Shown here one piece after another: positions 7,200-16,827 of a stretch of DNA of 64,000 nucleotides (position 1 is the first letter of the stretch; every line of letters begins with the position of its first letter). This DNA is from Dyadobacter sp. 50-39 (GTDB lineage: Bacteria; Bacteroidota; Bacteroidia; Cytophagales; Spirosomataceae): NCBI GenBank assembly GCA_001898145.1, contig MKSR01000048.1, forward strand, positions 124,001 through 188,000. Direction: 5' to 3'. The notes beneath the pieces were generated by a model. The model was not told the DNA's origin, ran no database searches, and saw only the letters and a list, made by a program, of their open reading frames with translations. Made by a program: the position numbers and the translations under genes.

Positions 7200-9431
7200 T
7201 TACTGGATCGACAGCTCGTCCAGCGTGTAAGCCTTGTCGCGGGAGACGGTCTGTTCCCGGATTGCTTTCACATCAGCCGGTCGAACGGGCGGAGAATTGG
7301 TGAACTCATACCGCACATAGCTGAGCACCGAGGCAATCCATTCGTCGTCGTTATCCTTCATCGAAGGCATTTCCGAAGGATAGCTGTTGCCCTCTATCGG
7401 ACCCGACAAGCCGTGCAGCAGGATCCGCACCGACGCCTGGGTGTTGTTCCGGTTCAATCTTCGCGAGCCTGCCAACGGAGGCGCAGTTTTGCTCATCAGG
7501 CCTTTTCCATCGGCACCGTGGCAGGTAGCGCACAACGATTTGTAGATCACCGACCCATTCATGACCAATGCCCTGTCCGGCGCGTCGAGCCGGCCCAGTT
7601 TCATCCCGAATCTTTTGGCATCCTCATTCTTCTCCACGCTCCGCTGCGCCCGTGCCAGTACTTCCGCGCCATTTGCATTCTTCACAATTTCGCCAGCCAG
7701 GGCTTTCGCTTTGGGCGAATCGCTATATGCCAGGGAGAATATCAGCTGCATGCGCACATCGGCTACGGGATCGGACTTCAATGCCGCCAGTGTTTCGACC
7801 ATGGCGTCGTTCTTTTTCAAATAAGGCTCCGTCATACGGACGGCAGCTTTCCGGATTTCGAAATCACTGTCTTTGAGCGCACGGGCAATGCTGTTCTGAT
7901 CCAGTGCATTCAACCCTTCGAGCGTCCACAATGCATGCAGGCGAGCCAGTGCCGACGGCGATTTGATTGCTTCATTACCCTCACCCGCCGCGATCGCTTT
8001 CAGCAGCGGCACTACCGACTGGTCATTTCGTACGACGAGCTCTTTCTGAGCATTGTCCCGCCACCAGCCATTGGGATGGCCGAGGTAACCGACCAGCTTT
8101 TTCGAAGTTTCGTCGAGCATTCTAGGTTTAGGGCCGGGCGTCATGCCATCGTGCACCAGGCGATAAATGCGGCCATGCTGGATGTTTTTATCCAAACCCA
8201 AACGCTTGATCTGCGGGCGCAGATAGCTTTTAGGCCCCGTCCAGTTGCCTTCCTGGATAATACCGCGGTTCATATCTACAATGTACAGACAACCATCCGG
8301 CCCGGTGTACATATTCACCGCACGGAAGTTCATGTCCGTGGAAGCGATGAATTCTTCTTTCTGATAGGCGTTTTCCAGCGTGATCTTACCATTCTTGTTG
8401 GTCACTTTCGCTCGCCGGATGAGCCTTCCTACCGGCTCGCTGATGAGCAAATCGCCTTGCAGATCTGCCGGAAGCTTATCGCCGCGAAATATCACCTGGC
8501 CACAGCTTGCAGTGAAATGGTTCAGCGTGGTATCGGGACGCAGGCGTTTCAAACCACCTTCCACATCCGGCGTTTTGATAATCGGCCACACCTCGTTGAA
8601 CTCTTCCTTGTACTGGTCCGCAAACTCCATCCGGCCGTACACGGGGTTAATCTGGAAGCCCAGCGCAGGCGTTTCACCCCCGGCAGAAGAGAAGTACAAC
8701 CGGCCATAGTCGTCATGGGTCAGTCCCCATTGCCCGCTAGACCCGCTGGGAATCGAGTCAGGTTTTAAAATACCATTGGCATACCTGAAACGCACGGCGT
8801 CAACGGCCATGTAAATCCAGTTATCGACGTTCCAGTCCAGACCGCTGCGCTGGTGTTCGAGGTTGCCCGGCGCTTTTTTGTCCGGTGTGTAAACCGGCCT
8901 TTTCTCGTCGGCCACGCCATCCTTGTTGTTATCCTTGTAGCCGTAAACATTGTAGGTATCCGTCTCATTCACAAGCAATTCATTCCCTACGCACAGCAGC
9001 ATCCTCGGCAGAAGCATTTTGTCGATAAACACCGAGCTTTTGTCCATTTTGCCATCATTATCGGTGTCTTCCAGCAACATAACCCGGCTGGTGGGCGCGT
9101 GCTCGTCCGTACCTTCCACGTCCTGCATGTAGGTATTGAGCTCGGCCACATACATCCTTGCATTGCCATCCCAGGCAATCGCAACCGGTTCGTGGATCAT
9201 CGGCTCGCTGGCCACCAGTTCGAGGTGATAGCCTTTGGGCAATTTGAAGGTTTTAATGCTCTGCTCGGGCGTGAGATGCGCCGGAGAAGGGTTGTCGGTG
9301 AATGCAGGAATGGCGCTCACCGACTCGTCGGTGGTACGCAGCATATCGCTTTTGGAGCCGCTCTGGCGCGATACCTGGCAGGTAACCAGGGTCGCAGCCA
9401 GCATTCCGGCAATCCATATTTTCTTGTTCAT
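7200..9431 (-). CDS. PVC-type membrane-bound dehydrogenase lipoprotein with HEAT repeats and cytochrome c
   Basis: A 743-residue lipoprotein (hydrophobic start, Cys at about residue 19 in LVTCQ). Residues about 45-420 form the PVC-type dehydrogenase N-terminal propeller, recognisable by ELVASEPMIHEPVAIAWD, the calcium-like loop DTDNDGKMDKS and GPDGCLYIVDMNRG. A helical HEAT-like region follows (about 450-610). The C-terminal cytochrome c domain has Cys634-Ala-Thr-Cys637-His638. Such proteins resemble L-sorbosone and soluble glucose dehydrogenases and are thought to oxidise sugars in the periplasm. It is located between the PQQ dehydrogenase and GH95 genes on the same strand, with gaps of 20 and 27 bp, which supports joint transcription. 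Confidence 0.85.
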   Translation of the reverse strand: MNKKIWIAGMLAATLVTCQVSRQSGSKSDMLRTTDESVSAIPAFTDNPSPAHLTPEQSIKTFKLPKGYHLELVASEPMIHEPVAIAWDGNARMYVAELNTYMQDVEGTDEHAPTSRVMLLEDTDNDGKMDKSSVFIDKMLLPRMLLCVGNELLVNETDTYNVYGYKDNNKDGVADEKRPVYTPDKKAPGNLEHQRSGLDWNVDNWIYMAVDAVRFRYANGILKPDSIPSGSSGQWGLTHDDYGRLYFSSAGGETPALGFQINPVYGRMEFADQYKEEFNEVWPIIKTPDVEGGLKRLRPDTTLNHFTASCGQVIFRGDKLPADLQGDLLISEPVGRLIRRAKVTNKNGKITLENAYQKEEFIASTDMNFRAVNMYTGPDGCLYIVDMNRGIIQEGNWTGPKSYLRPQIKRLGLDKNIQHGRIYRLVHDGMTPGPKPRMLDETSKKLVGYLGHPNGWWRDNAQKELVVRNDQSVVPLLKAIAAGEGNEAIKSPSALARLHALWTLEGLNALDQNSIARALKDSDFEIRKAAVRMTEPYLKKNDAMVETLAALKSDPVADVRMQLIFSLAYSDSPKAKALAGEIVKNANGAEVLARAQRSVEKNEDAKRFGMKLGRLDAPDRALVMNGSVIYKSLCATCHGADGKGLMSKTAPPLAGSRRLNRNNTQASVRILLHGLSGPIEGNSYPSEMPSMKDNDDEWIASVLSYVRYEFTNSPPVRPADVKAIREQTVSRDKAYTLDELSIQ

Positions 9432-9458
9432 GGTAATGGGTTTAATAAAGGGTTAGGT

Positions 9459-11936
9459 TTAGCGGGTAAATGTATAGGTCTTTCCTTTTTCGGTTTTGAA
9501 ATCGTACAAAGCCGTTTCGGGCAATTTCGAAGGGGTAATGCGAGCAGCCGGGGAAACAATTGGCTTCGGGATATCGAGCATATGGTAAAATGCATTACTG
9601 TTTGCACTGCCGTCGGCCACAGGCGCCAGAGCATAGCCTTTCAACACATTGGGTAGTCTTAACCGGCAGTTGCCGCCCAGGTTTGATTTTACCACCAGTT
9701 TCGAAACTTTGCCGTCTTTCCATTCCAATGTCACGATCTCGAAACCGCCGCGTGCCCTCAAACCGCTGATCGATCCGCTCTTCCAGCTGTCGGGGAGCGC
9801 GGGAAGCAGGTGAATGGCTCCGTCGTGGCTCTGCATCAGCATTTCGGCAATGCCAGCGGTGCAGCCGAAATTCCCATCGATCTGGAATGGCGGGTGAGCG
9901 TCGAAAAGGTTGGTATAAGTTCCTCCGCCACCTTTTTTGCCCGGCGCATTGACCGGTGAAAGCTGGTCGGTGATGAGTTTGTAAGCACGGTTACCATCCA
10001 GCAGGCGCGCCCACCAGTTTACCTTCCAACCCATTGACCAACCGGTAGAAACATCACCGCGATGTTCCAGCGAGGTTCTGGCAGCGCTGAAAAGCTCGGG
10101 GGTGCGGTAGGCCGAGAGCTGGTGCGAAGGATACAATCCATATAAATGCGAAATGTGGCGGTGCTTGTCTTCCGGGCTGTCCAGGTCTTCGAGCCACTCC
10201 TGCAATTGTCCGAACTTGCCCACCTGCATCGGCGGCAGCTGCGCGCGTTTGGCCTTCAATGTTTTTACAAAACCCGCATCCGTCCCCAATGCCTCTGCGG
10301 CGCGGATGGTGGCTGTAAAAATGTCGTACACGATCTGGTTATCCATCGTATTCCCGGCCCCGATGGTCGTTTTCGGACGGATCGACGGGGCATTTTCCGG
10401 CGACATCCCCGGCACTACCACCAGCCATTGGTGCGTAGGCTCGGGTACCAGGAAATCGACGAAGAATTGCGCCGAACCCTTCAAGGCAGGATACACCGAT
10501 TTCAGGAATTCTTTATCTCCCGAATAGCAGTATTTTTCCCACAAATGCGTGCTCAGCCACGCTCCGCCCATCGGCCACATGGCGTAGAATATCGGGTCAA
10601 CCGGCCCGGTAATGCGCCAAAGGTCGGTATTATGGTGTGCGAGCCAGCCTTTCGCGCCGTACATAACCCGGGCTGTTTCCTGCCCGGTCTCCGACAGTTC
10701 CTTGATCATCTGGACCAACGGCTCATGCAGTTCTGTCAGGTTAGTGACTTCGGCCGGCCAGTAGTTCATCTCGGTATTAATGTTGATGGTATACTTGCTA
10801 CCCCACGGAGGGCTCATCTGCTGGTTCCAGATGCCCTGCAAGTTGGCGGGCTGGCCCACCGGCATGCCATTACCACCGGGCTGCGAAGACGAGATCAGCA
10901 AGTACCGGCCAAACTGGAAGTACAATGCCACCAGCTGCGGGTCATGCCCCGACGCGAACTTCACAATACGCTCATCGGTGGGCCATTGCGCTGCCTCCGA
11001 GGTGCCCAGGTCGAGTTTTACACGGTTGAAATAATGCTGATAAGCAGCAATATGGCTTTTCAGGATGGTCGCGAATGGTTTGGCGGCTGCTTTATTGAGG
11101 TATTGGTTAGCCTTCGCCTGCGGATCGGCTGTCAACGTTTTGTAATCCACAAAATTGGTAGCAATGGAAATGTAGATGGTAGCGGCATTGGCCTTGCTGA
11201 CCGTCAGCGAAGTATCTCCTGCGCTCAGCTGCCCGCCCTCCGGTGCCACCAGCACATGGGCACGAAACGCGACCTGCCCCTTAACCCCTTCCCGATCACC
11301 ACTCACACCGGCAAATGCCATCCTTCCTCCCTCTTCCACCTTCCTTTCTCCCTTCTGCGGGCTGTTCAGAAACGAGGTAAAAGTCAATTTACCCAGTTTA
11401 TCGGCCGTCAGGCGAATGGCGACGATCTGGTCGGGTACGGACGCGATCACCTGCCGGGTATACTTCACACCATCCACCGTGTAGGAGGTGGTAGTCACCG
11501 CTTTCTCGATGTCGAGCTCGCGATAGTAATCCGTAAACTTCTCGTGGCCGGGGAAAGCGATATTCAGGTTTCCTACGGGCTGGTACATCATCCCGTTCGT
11601 CGTTTTCGACTCGATTTTCTCCGCGGCGAGTTTGGCGGCTTCGTCATGTTTCCCTTCAAAAATAAGCTTTCGCACCTCAGGCAATGCTGCGAGGGCGTTC
11701 GGGTTGTCGTTACGGTTGGGGCCACCCGACCACACCGTCGATTCGTTGAGTTTGACAACCTCTTTCTCCGGGTTGCCATACACCATCGCACCCAGCCGGC
11801 CGTTCCCGACCGGCAATGCGTCGGTCCAGGTTTTTCCGGCCGGTTGTTTGTACCAGAGCTTCAATGCGCCGGATGTCTGCGCGAAAATGGGATGGGCGAA
11901 AGTAAAAAGGGTCAGGCTTAGAAATAGGCGTTTCAT
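9459..11936 (-). CDS. Secreted GH95 alpha-L-fucosidase-type glycoside hydrolase
   Basis: An 825-residue secreted protein (signal ends near PIFAQ, residue 20) with the features of glycoside hydrolase family 95. These are the opening [19 protein letters not shown] and [20 protein letters not shown], the central [13 protein letters not shown] segment carrying the family Asn residues, [10 protein letters not shown] with the putative acid Glu, and [11 protein letters not shown] with the Asp. GH95 enzymes are inverting exo-hydrolases that release alpha-1,2-linked L-fucose, some acting on L-galactose. It is the first gene of the sugar-oxidation block, so the freed sugar could be oxidised by the dehydrogenases encoded downstream. 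The exact sugar is inferred only. Confidence 0.9.
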   Translation of the reverse strand: MKRLFLSLTLFTFAHPIFAQTSGALKLWYKQPAGKTWTDALPVGNGRLGAMVYGNPEKEVVKLNESTVWSGGPNRNDNPNALAALPEVRKLIFEGKHDEAAKLAAEKIESKTTNGMMYQPVGNLNIAFPGHEKFTDYYRELDIEKAVTTTSYTVDGVKYTRQVIASVPDQIVAIRLTADKLGKLTFTSFLNSPQKGERKVEEGGRMAFAGVSGDREGVKGQVAFRAHVLVAPEGGQLSAGDTSLTVSKANAATIYISIATNFVDYKTLTADPQAKANQYLNKAAAKPFATILKSHIAAYQHYFNRVKLDLGTSEAAQWPTDERIVKFASGHDPQLVALYFQFGRYLLISSSQPGGNGMPVGQPANLQGIWNQQMSPPWGSKYTININTEMNYWPAEVTNLTELHEPLVQMIKELSETGQETARVMYGAKGWLAHHNTDLWRITGPVDPIFYAMWPMGGAWLSTHLWEKYCYSGDKEFLKSVYPALKGSAQFFVDFLVPEPTHQWLVVVPGMSPENAPSIRPKTTIGAGNTMDNQIVYDIFTATIRAAEALGTDAGFVKTLKAKRAQLPPMQVGKFGQLQEWLEDLDSPEDKHRHISHLYGLYPSHQLSAYRTPELFSAARTSLEHRGDVSTGWSMGWKVNWWARLLDGNRAYKLITDQLSPVNAPGKKGGGGTYTNLFDAHPPFQIDGNFGCTAGIAEMLMQSHDGAIHLLPALPDSWKSGSISGLRARGGFEIVTLEWKDGKVSKLVVKSNLGGNCRLRLPNVLKGYALAPVADGSANSNAFYHMLDIPKPIVSPAARITPSKLPETALYDFKTEKGKTYTFTR

Positions 11937-12154
11937 GAAAATGTATTGTTGTCCTTCGTGTTAAGAGGACACAAACCGTTTTTTTTAATGCTCTTCGCTG
12001 TTAAAGTTTGATTACCACCACAAAAACCGCCCCCGGAAGCTTCTTGAACCGCCGGCAGCGTAGCTTGTGGAATGGAGAGGCAAATTAGGCGGGCGGGATT
12101 AACAGGGGCATTAATAAAAGGTTAACACGGCAGGAAAAATCATTTTTGTCAGAT

Positions 12155-12613
12155 CTACCTGATTATTTCAGCTTCATCAAACTTCCCGTCCCGCTTCGTA
12201 ATTTTTGACTTCGACTGTCTGCCAAAATAGTAGCCACCAAGCGTCGTGAGAAGGTAGCCGGTAATCTGAATGAATTTGAGTACAAAATCCTCTTTACCCA
12301 GTTGAAGACAGTAGAGTATGAAGCCAAATATAATAGTGAGGATACCACTACCGATGTATGCATAACGTGTAACCGTCTTTCGCTTTTCACTTTACTGGTT
12401 TTTAATGAGATCAGCTTGGACGTCAATTATTTTTTCTGCCTGCTTGGCATTTAGATCAAGCTCTTTTTCCCGAATACGCAGTTCGGCGGCTTCGTTTTGT
12501 AAAGTCAGTCGTTGATTGTCGATAAACTGCTCTATGACGTGCATAGGCATCGGGGGTTCGGTTAGCTGACCGCCCTCTCCTTTTGGATTTACAGGGCTAT
12601 TTTCCTGGCTCAT
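12155..12613 (-). pseudogene. Coiled-coil, two-helix membrane protein split by an in-frame TAA
   Basis: The ATG at 12613 opens a 73-residue frame with a Pro-rich start and a charged coiled-coil (residues about 28-73, IDNQRLTLQNEAAELRIREK). It ends at a TAA at 12394-12392. The same frame then stays open for 78 more codons to a TAG at 12157-12155. It encodes a basic SEKRKTVTRY stretch, a membrane helix (IGSGILTIIFGFILYCLQL), a second helix (FIQITGYLLTTLGGYYFG) and a charged tail. No usable start lies between the stop and the first helix. The parts fit one protein of about 152 residues with one stop, for example CAA changed to TAA. Readthrough or a sequencing error are alternatives. The family is not recognised. 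Confidence 0.65.
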
Positions 12614-12794
12614 GTTTCAGCTCTACTACAAAGTAACCAAGGTCTCTGCTTCCGATTACAGGAGAGACAAAACGGCTCCGCGTAATCGATGATGCACTGG
12701 TTTTGGCCAACTCTGCAAATTCGTTAGCTGAGACCACCTTGATTATTTTCGGGGAAGATTTCCTGAATGGCCACACTAGGCTTTTTAGACTCAT
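12597..12794 (-). CDS. Small hypothetical protein upstream of the split membrane gene
   Basis: A 65-residue basic protein of unknown family, starting MSLKSLVWPFRKSSPK and containing ANEFAELAKTSASSITRSRF. No signal peptide or membrane helix is evident. It overlaps the start of the downstream coiled-coil gene by 17 bp, which argues that the two are translated together. A strand-like C-terminus (GYFVVELKH) is visible. No function can be assigned; its reality rests mainly on the overlap arrangement. Confidence 0.5.
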   Translation of the reverse strand: MSLKSLVWPFRKSSPKIIKVVSANEFAELAKTSASSITRSRFVSPVIGSRDLGYFVVELKHEPGK

Positions 12795-12946
12795 AATTCT
12801 GTAATTTTCGATATAAAACTCAGATTAAAGTGTCCGAAGTTAACACTTTCCTATACGATCAATATCGAATTTTAGCACCAATTTTCCTGCGGTAGCTCCT
12901 GCCTCCGACGCACCAGAACTGACAATCTCCCGGTAGCTCGTCTTAA

Positions 12947-14185
12947 TCATTTTTGTCCATACAGACGTCCGATTTTACCTTCGAGCAACTGCCGGTCGGC
13001 GCGGGACTTTGCCAGTGACAGCGCTGTTTTAAAACATTCCAAAGCCTTCCCGTCATCAATGCCCAGATACAACTCGCCCAGGAGTGAATGGTACAGATGG
13101 ATCTCCCCGAGGTTGAGTTTTTCGGCCTCGCGGATGGCCTCGCGTTTGGAACGGGCCTTCGCCAGGGCGTAGGTTCGGTTCAGGGCGGCGATGGGCGAAT
13201 ATTCGAGAATCAGAAGTTCATTGTAATATTGAAGAATATGTTCCCACTTTTCGGGCGTATCAGCTTTGATGGTATGCCAGTAGCCGATGGCTGCTTCGAG
13301 ATGGTAGCGGGAAAGCTGCCGTCCGACAGATGCACGATTGAGATAATACTCGCCCCGGCTGATCAGCGTCGCGTCCCAGAGGCTGTCGTCCTGGTCTTCG
13401 TAAAGCACGGTTTCGCCCTGCGTATTGGTCCTGGCTTCGAACCGTGAGGCGTGGAAACACATCAGCGCCAGCAATGCATTCACCGGCGGACGGTCGGTAC
13501 CGGGGTTCTCGGTCAGCATTTTCGTGAGCCACATTGCTTCGATGCAAACATCCTTCCGCAGGGTAACGTCCTTTCCGGCTGAATAATACCCCTCGTTAAA
13601 AAGCAGGTACAAAGTCTTCAAAACCGCCTCCAACCTGGACTCAATGTCGGCTTCCGCCGGAAATTCCATTTTAACCTGTTCGGCGCGCAACTTCTCGCGT
13701 GCACGGTAAAGGCGCTTATTGATCGTCTCCTTGCTGGTCAGAAACGCGCTGGCGATCTCGTTGATCCCGAACCCGCACAGCACATTCAATGCGAGGCCGA
13801 TCTGCGATTCAATCGGCAGCGCCGGGTGGCAAATGGCGAACATCATCTGCAACTGGCTGTCGGTAATGTTTTGGGACGACAGATCGAGGCTGACCTCCTT
13901 ACCCGCAGAACTGTCCCTGACGACCTGGCCCCTGACTTTTTCCTTGAAAAGCTTGTCACGACGCAGATAATCGAGTGTCTTGTTCCGTGCGACGGTGTAT
14001 AGCCACGCCACCGGGTTGTCGGGCACGCCTTTGATCCCCCACATTTCGGAAGCCTGCAAAAAGGTATCGCTCGCAATGTCTTGGGCGATTTCGATATGTT
14101 CCAAGCCGAACGTCTTGCTCAATACCGCGGTGATTTTCCGGTATTCGGTCCTGAACAAATGGGGTATCAATTCCTGGCTTTCCAT
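12947..14185 (-). CDS. ECF42-type RNA polymerase sigma factor with TPR-like extension
   Basis: A 412-residue ECF sigma factor when started at the ATG at 14185 (MESQELIPHLF); an upstream in-frame ATG at 14230 would add 15 unrelated residues. Region 2 is visible as QDIASDTFLQASEMW and GVPDNPVAWLYTVARNKTLDYLRRD, and region 4 as CGFGINEIASAFLTSKETINKRLYRAREKL (read as separate motifs). A long C-terminal domain (DUF6596 and TPR-like, about residues 180-412) follows, with LYLLFNEGYYS and SPIAALNRTYALA. This layout defines the ECF42 group, usually encoded next to DGPF/YCII genes, as here. No anti-sigma gene is adjacent; the extension is thought to control activity. Confidence 0.9.
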   Translation of the reverse strand: MESQELIPHLFRTEYRKITAVLSKTFGLEHIEIAQDIASDTFLQASEMWGIKGVPDNPVAWLYTVARNKTLDYLRRDKLFKEKVRGQVVRDSSAGKEVSLDLSSQNITDSQLQMMFAICHPALPIESQIGLALNVLCGFGINEIASAFLTSKETINKRLYRAREKLRAEQVKMEFPAEADIESRLEAVLKTLYLLFNEGYYSAGKDVTLRKDVCIEAMWLTKMLTENPGTDRPPVNALLALMCFHASRFEARTNTQGETVLYEDQDDSLWDATLISRGEYYLNRASVGRQLSRYHLEAAIGYWHTIKADTPEKWEHILQYYNELLILEYSPIAALNRTYALAKARSKREAIREAEKLNLGEIHLYHSLLGELYLGIDDGKALECFKTALSLAKSRADRQLLEGKIGRLYGQK

Positions 14186-14247
14186 GGCTGTAAAGTAAAT
14201 AAGCCTTTGCGGGTTACAAAGGCTTATCAATTTTTCAAACTAAAAAA

Positions 14248-14589
14248 CTACATGCGGATGATGGGCCTGACCTCCACATTACCACCCGCTAGCAGAATCG
14301 GGCAGCCTTTCGCCATTTCGCTGGCTTCGCTCAGCGTCTCGGCCCGCACCATAATGAAACCGCCGACAGATTCCTTGGTTTCAATGTAAGGCCCGTCCGT
14401 AATGACCTTGCCCGGCCGTATCACATTACCTTCATTGGCAAGCCGGTTGCCGCGGTCCACCAGCTTACCCTGGGCCGCGATACCGCCTATCCAGTCCATC
14501 CATTTCTGCATGCTGGTCTGCAACTCTTCGGGCGACATGTCCGCCATTACCGAAGGATCATTTCTAAAAACAAACAGGAAGTCATTCAT
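14248..14589 (-). CDS. DGPF/YCII-related protein, ECF42 partner
   Basis: A 113-residue YCII-related protein when started at the ATG at 14589 (MNDFLFVFRNDP); a longer frame from 14649 adds a non-family leader. The DGP(Y/F) signature is present as TDGPYIETKESVGGF, after a helix with WMDWIGGIAAQGKLVDRG. YCII domains have a ferredoxin-like fold with a possible His/Asp catalytic pair; the function of DGPF proteins is unknown. It is encoded 62 bp upstream of the ECF42 sigma factor on the same strand, the typical pairing, and is probably a target or partner of it. Confidence 0.88.
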   Translation of the reverse strand: MNDFLFVFRNDPSVMADMSPEELQTSMQKWMDWIGGIAAQGKLVDRGNRLANEGNVIRPGKVITDGPYIETKESVGGFIMVRAETLSEASEMAKGCPILLAGGNVEVRPIIRM

Positions 14590-14768
14590 TTCGATATTAG
14601 GTTTAAGTTTTAAAGCCTGTTGACGAACGGCTGGCGCCGGACTGGACAAAAGTTTGGATCTTTTTTCAGGAAAATTACAAAACCTGCGAATGCGCCTATT
14701 CCCTTTGGTACGATTGTTTAAATAACCGGCATGGAAATCAAACCGTTACTATCACCAATCCTCCTGGA

Positions 14769-15950
14769 ATGACCACCCAACGCGCGCATTCAAAAAAGGC
14801 ACGTACGGCCAAGATCCTGCTCGGGCTGCTGATCGCCATCGTCGTGATCAGGCTGGTATTGCCCTATATTGTCCTCCATTTGGCAAATAAAAGTCTGGCG
14901 AATATGAACGGCTACTACGGGCATATCAACGACATCGACCTGTCCATTATCCGTGGAGCCTACAAAGTCGACAGTATTTACATCAACAAGCAGGACTCGG
15001 TCACCCAAAAGCAAACTCCTTTTTTCGCTTCCAGGGAGGTAGACCTTTCGGTGGAATGGAAGGCATTGATCAAGGGCTCCCTCGTGGGAGAACTTGTGTT
15101 CCAGCGTCCCTACCTACTTTTTACCAAAGACAAGGTGGAGCCGAAGGAAATCGTGAAAGACTCCGCAGACTTCCGCAAGATTCTCGACAAATTCATGCCG
15201 CTGAATATCAACCGCTGCGAGCTGCGGGGCGGGGCGATCGAATACAAGGATTTCAGCTCTACACCGAATGTCTCCATCGCTATGACGAATATGAACCTCG
15301 TCGCCCAGAACCTTCGCAACAGCTATGATTCATCGGCGGTACTGCCTGCGAGCATTCATGCCACCGCAGAGGTGTACGAAGGCAAGCTCCGCTTCGACGC
15401 CCGGCTCAACCCGCTGGCCGATGCACCGACTTTCGATATGAGTGCCGAACTGAACAATACCAACCTCGTGAAACTAAACGATTTTTTCCAGGCATATGCC
15501 AAATTGGATGTCAACGACGGCCGCTTCGGGTTGTACACGGAGGTGGCCGCCAGGGACGAGGAATTCAAGGGCTACGTGAAACCGTTGATCAAGGACCTGG
15601 ATGTGCTGGGTAAGGAAGACCGGAAGGACAACCTGTTGCAAAAGCTGTGGGAGGCCTTGGCGGGCGGGGCGGGTAAGCTCTTTGAAAATAAAAACAAAGA
15701 TCAGGTGGCGACCAAAATCCCTTTCCAGGGCCGGCTCGACGACCCGAAGACGAATATCTGGGTCGCGATCACGAATATCCTGCAAAACGCATTCATCCAC
15801 GCTATTCAGCCATCCATCGACAACGAGATCAGCATTGCGTCGGTGAAGGTGGATAAAAAAGAGAAGAAGACCTTTTTTCAAAAGATCTTCTCCAAGGATG
15901 ACGACAAAGGCCAGAAAGGCAAAAAGGATAAGAAAGATAAGCAGGACTAA
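14769..15950 (+). CDS. DUF748/AsmA-like inner-membrane-anchored protein
   Basis: A 393-residue protein with a basic N-terminus, one membrane helix (residues about 14-36, ILLGLLIAIVVIRLVLPYIV) and a large exported domain. The start of the domain (LANKSLANMNGYYGHINDIDLSIIRGAYKV) matches the DUF748 subgroup of AsmA-like proteins, which line bridge-like lipid transport paths between the membranes. The C-terminus is very lysine-rich (DDDKGQKGKKDKKDKQD). It is convergent with the iron-permease-like gene, with a gap of only 3 bp. A role in envelope lipid homeostasis is an inference from the family. Confidence 0.8.
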   Translation: MTTQRAHSKKARTAKILLGLLIAIVVIRLVLPYIVLHLANKSLANMNGYYGHINDIDLSIIRGAYKVDSIYINKQDSVTQKQTPFFASREVDLSVEWKALIKGSLVGELVFQRPYLLFTKDKVEPKEIVKDSADFRKILDKFMPLNINRCELRGGAIEYKDFSSTPNVSIAMTNMNLVAQNLRNSYDSSAVLPASIHATAEVYEGKLRFDARLNPLADAPTFDMSAELNNTNLVKLNDFFQAYAKLDVNDGRFGLYTEVAARDEEFKGYVKPLIKDLDVLGKEDRKDNLLQKLWEALAGGAGKLFENKNKDQVATKIPFQGRLDDPKTNIWVAITNILQNAFIHAIQPSIDNEISIASVKVDKKEKKTFFQKIFSKDDDKGQKGKKDKKDKQD

Positions 15951-15953
15951 TGG

Positions 15954-16436
15954 CTATTCCTGTGACCCGGTGTCGCCATGCGTCAGTCCGGAAAATGCCC
16001 CTCTCTTATTCTTGTGCAGCCTCTGGGCCGCGTCAATAGAATGGGATGTATGAATGTCATTATCAACTTCCGACATATCAGCCAGTTTCTGATAGAATTT
16101 TCGCAGCACATCGAGTTCTGATTCGCTCAGGTCCTCGATATCCACCATCCTGTTGCTGGCAAACCGGCTGGCGGCGATGAGTTCGTTTAATTTCAGCTGA
16201 ATGGCCTTTGAATCCTTGTTCTGTGATTTCTGAATGAGAAAAACCATCAGAAACGTCACGACCGTCGTGCCTGTATTGATCACGAGTTGCCAGGTGTCGG
16301 AGTACCCGAAGATAGGGCCGGTAATGCCCCAAACCAGTATGATACCAAATGCCACCGCGAATGCCATTGAACTTCCCGTCCAGGCCGTAATCCGGGTGGC
16401 CATTTTTTCAAAGAAATTGATTTTTGCCCTTTTCAT
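15954..16436 (-). CDS. Low-affinity iron permease family membrane protein
   Basis: A 160-residue protein of the Fet4-like low-affinity iron permease family as found in bacteria. Two membrane helices are clear: residues about 20-42 (MAFAVAFGIILVWGITG) and 48-68 (WQLVINTGTTVVTFLMVFLI). They are followed by the family motif QKSQNKDSKAIQLKLNEL and a cytoplasmic coiled helix with EDLSESELDVL. Bacterial members are short and transport has not been proven, so the name is by similarity. It overlaps nothing and faces the DUF748 gene tail to tail. Confidence 0.85.
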   Translation of the reverse strand: MKRAKINFFEKMATRITAWTGSSMAFAVAFGIILVWGITGPIFGYSDTWQLVINTGTTVVTFLMVFLIQKSQNKDSKAIQLKLNELIAASRFASNRMVDIEDLSESELDVLRKFYQKLADMSEVDNDIHTSHSIDAAQRLHKNKRGAFSGLTHGDTGSQE

Positions 16437-16795
16437 ATTTAAAACTAATTGAGATCAGCAATCTCCGGTGTTTGCCGATGAAATGCTACTTCTTCATCCG
16501 ATTTTCCGACAAAAAACAGCGATTTTTATCGACTGCCACGAAATCCAACAAGTAATTGCAAGTTATGCCAGGAAGTATTTTGATGCGTTTAATACATCCC
16601 AGGGTTTGTAGAAAATAAAAATTAAAATTATCCAAGTAATAATATTAATATTACACATGATTATGATCATTTGAAATTAGTCTGCCACGATTTTCGAGCT
16701 GTACAAAATTTACGAATATGACTTTCGTCATGTTTTCAAATAAATTTATTCGCGTACTTTGTAGAAGTATTTCAATATTTTACTCAACGTTGTTT
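16437..16795. other. AT-rich intergenic region without a gene
   Basis: About 360 bp that are clearly more AT-rich than the surroundings. No convincing reading frame was found. It holds the upstream region of the iron-permease-like gene on the minus strand, small palindromes (for example around 16658-16672) and, at the right end, one side of the terminator of the cupredoxin-dehydrogenase gene. Confidence 0.6.
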
Positions 16796-16827
16796 AAAAA
16801 AGGGCTTCTACAAGAAGCCCTTTTTTT
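16796..16827 (-). terminator. Strong Rho-independent terminator
   Basis: A perfect 7-bp GC-rich stem, GGGCTTC (16802-16808) with GAAGCCC (16814-16820), has a TACAA loop and is extended by A6/T6 flanks. It therefore works in both directions. It starts at the stop codon of the cupredoxin-dehydrogenase gene on the minus strand. Confidence 0.9.

Noticed and set aside
7413-8768. A 451-codon plus-strand frame opposite the PVC-type dehydrogenase gene
   Set aside because: It is a long antisense frame caused by high GC and codon bias. The minus-strand protein has recognisable domains and a signal peptide.
10146-11921. A 591-codon plus-strand frame opposite the GH95 gene
   Set aside because: It shows no domain, has Arg/His-rich low-order composition and is fully covered by the GH95 enzyme.
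12163-12426. An 87-codon minus-strand frame
   Set aside because: The neighbouring frame encodes two clean membrane helices and continues the upstream coiled-coil gene in phase. This frame has no family-like pattern and overlaps it.
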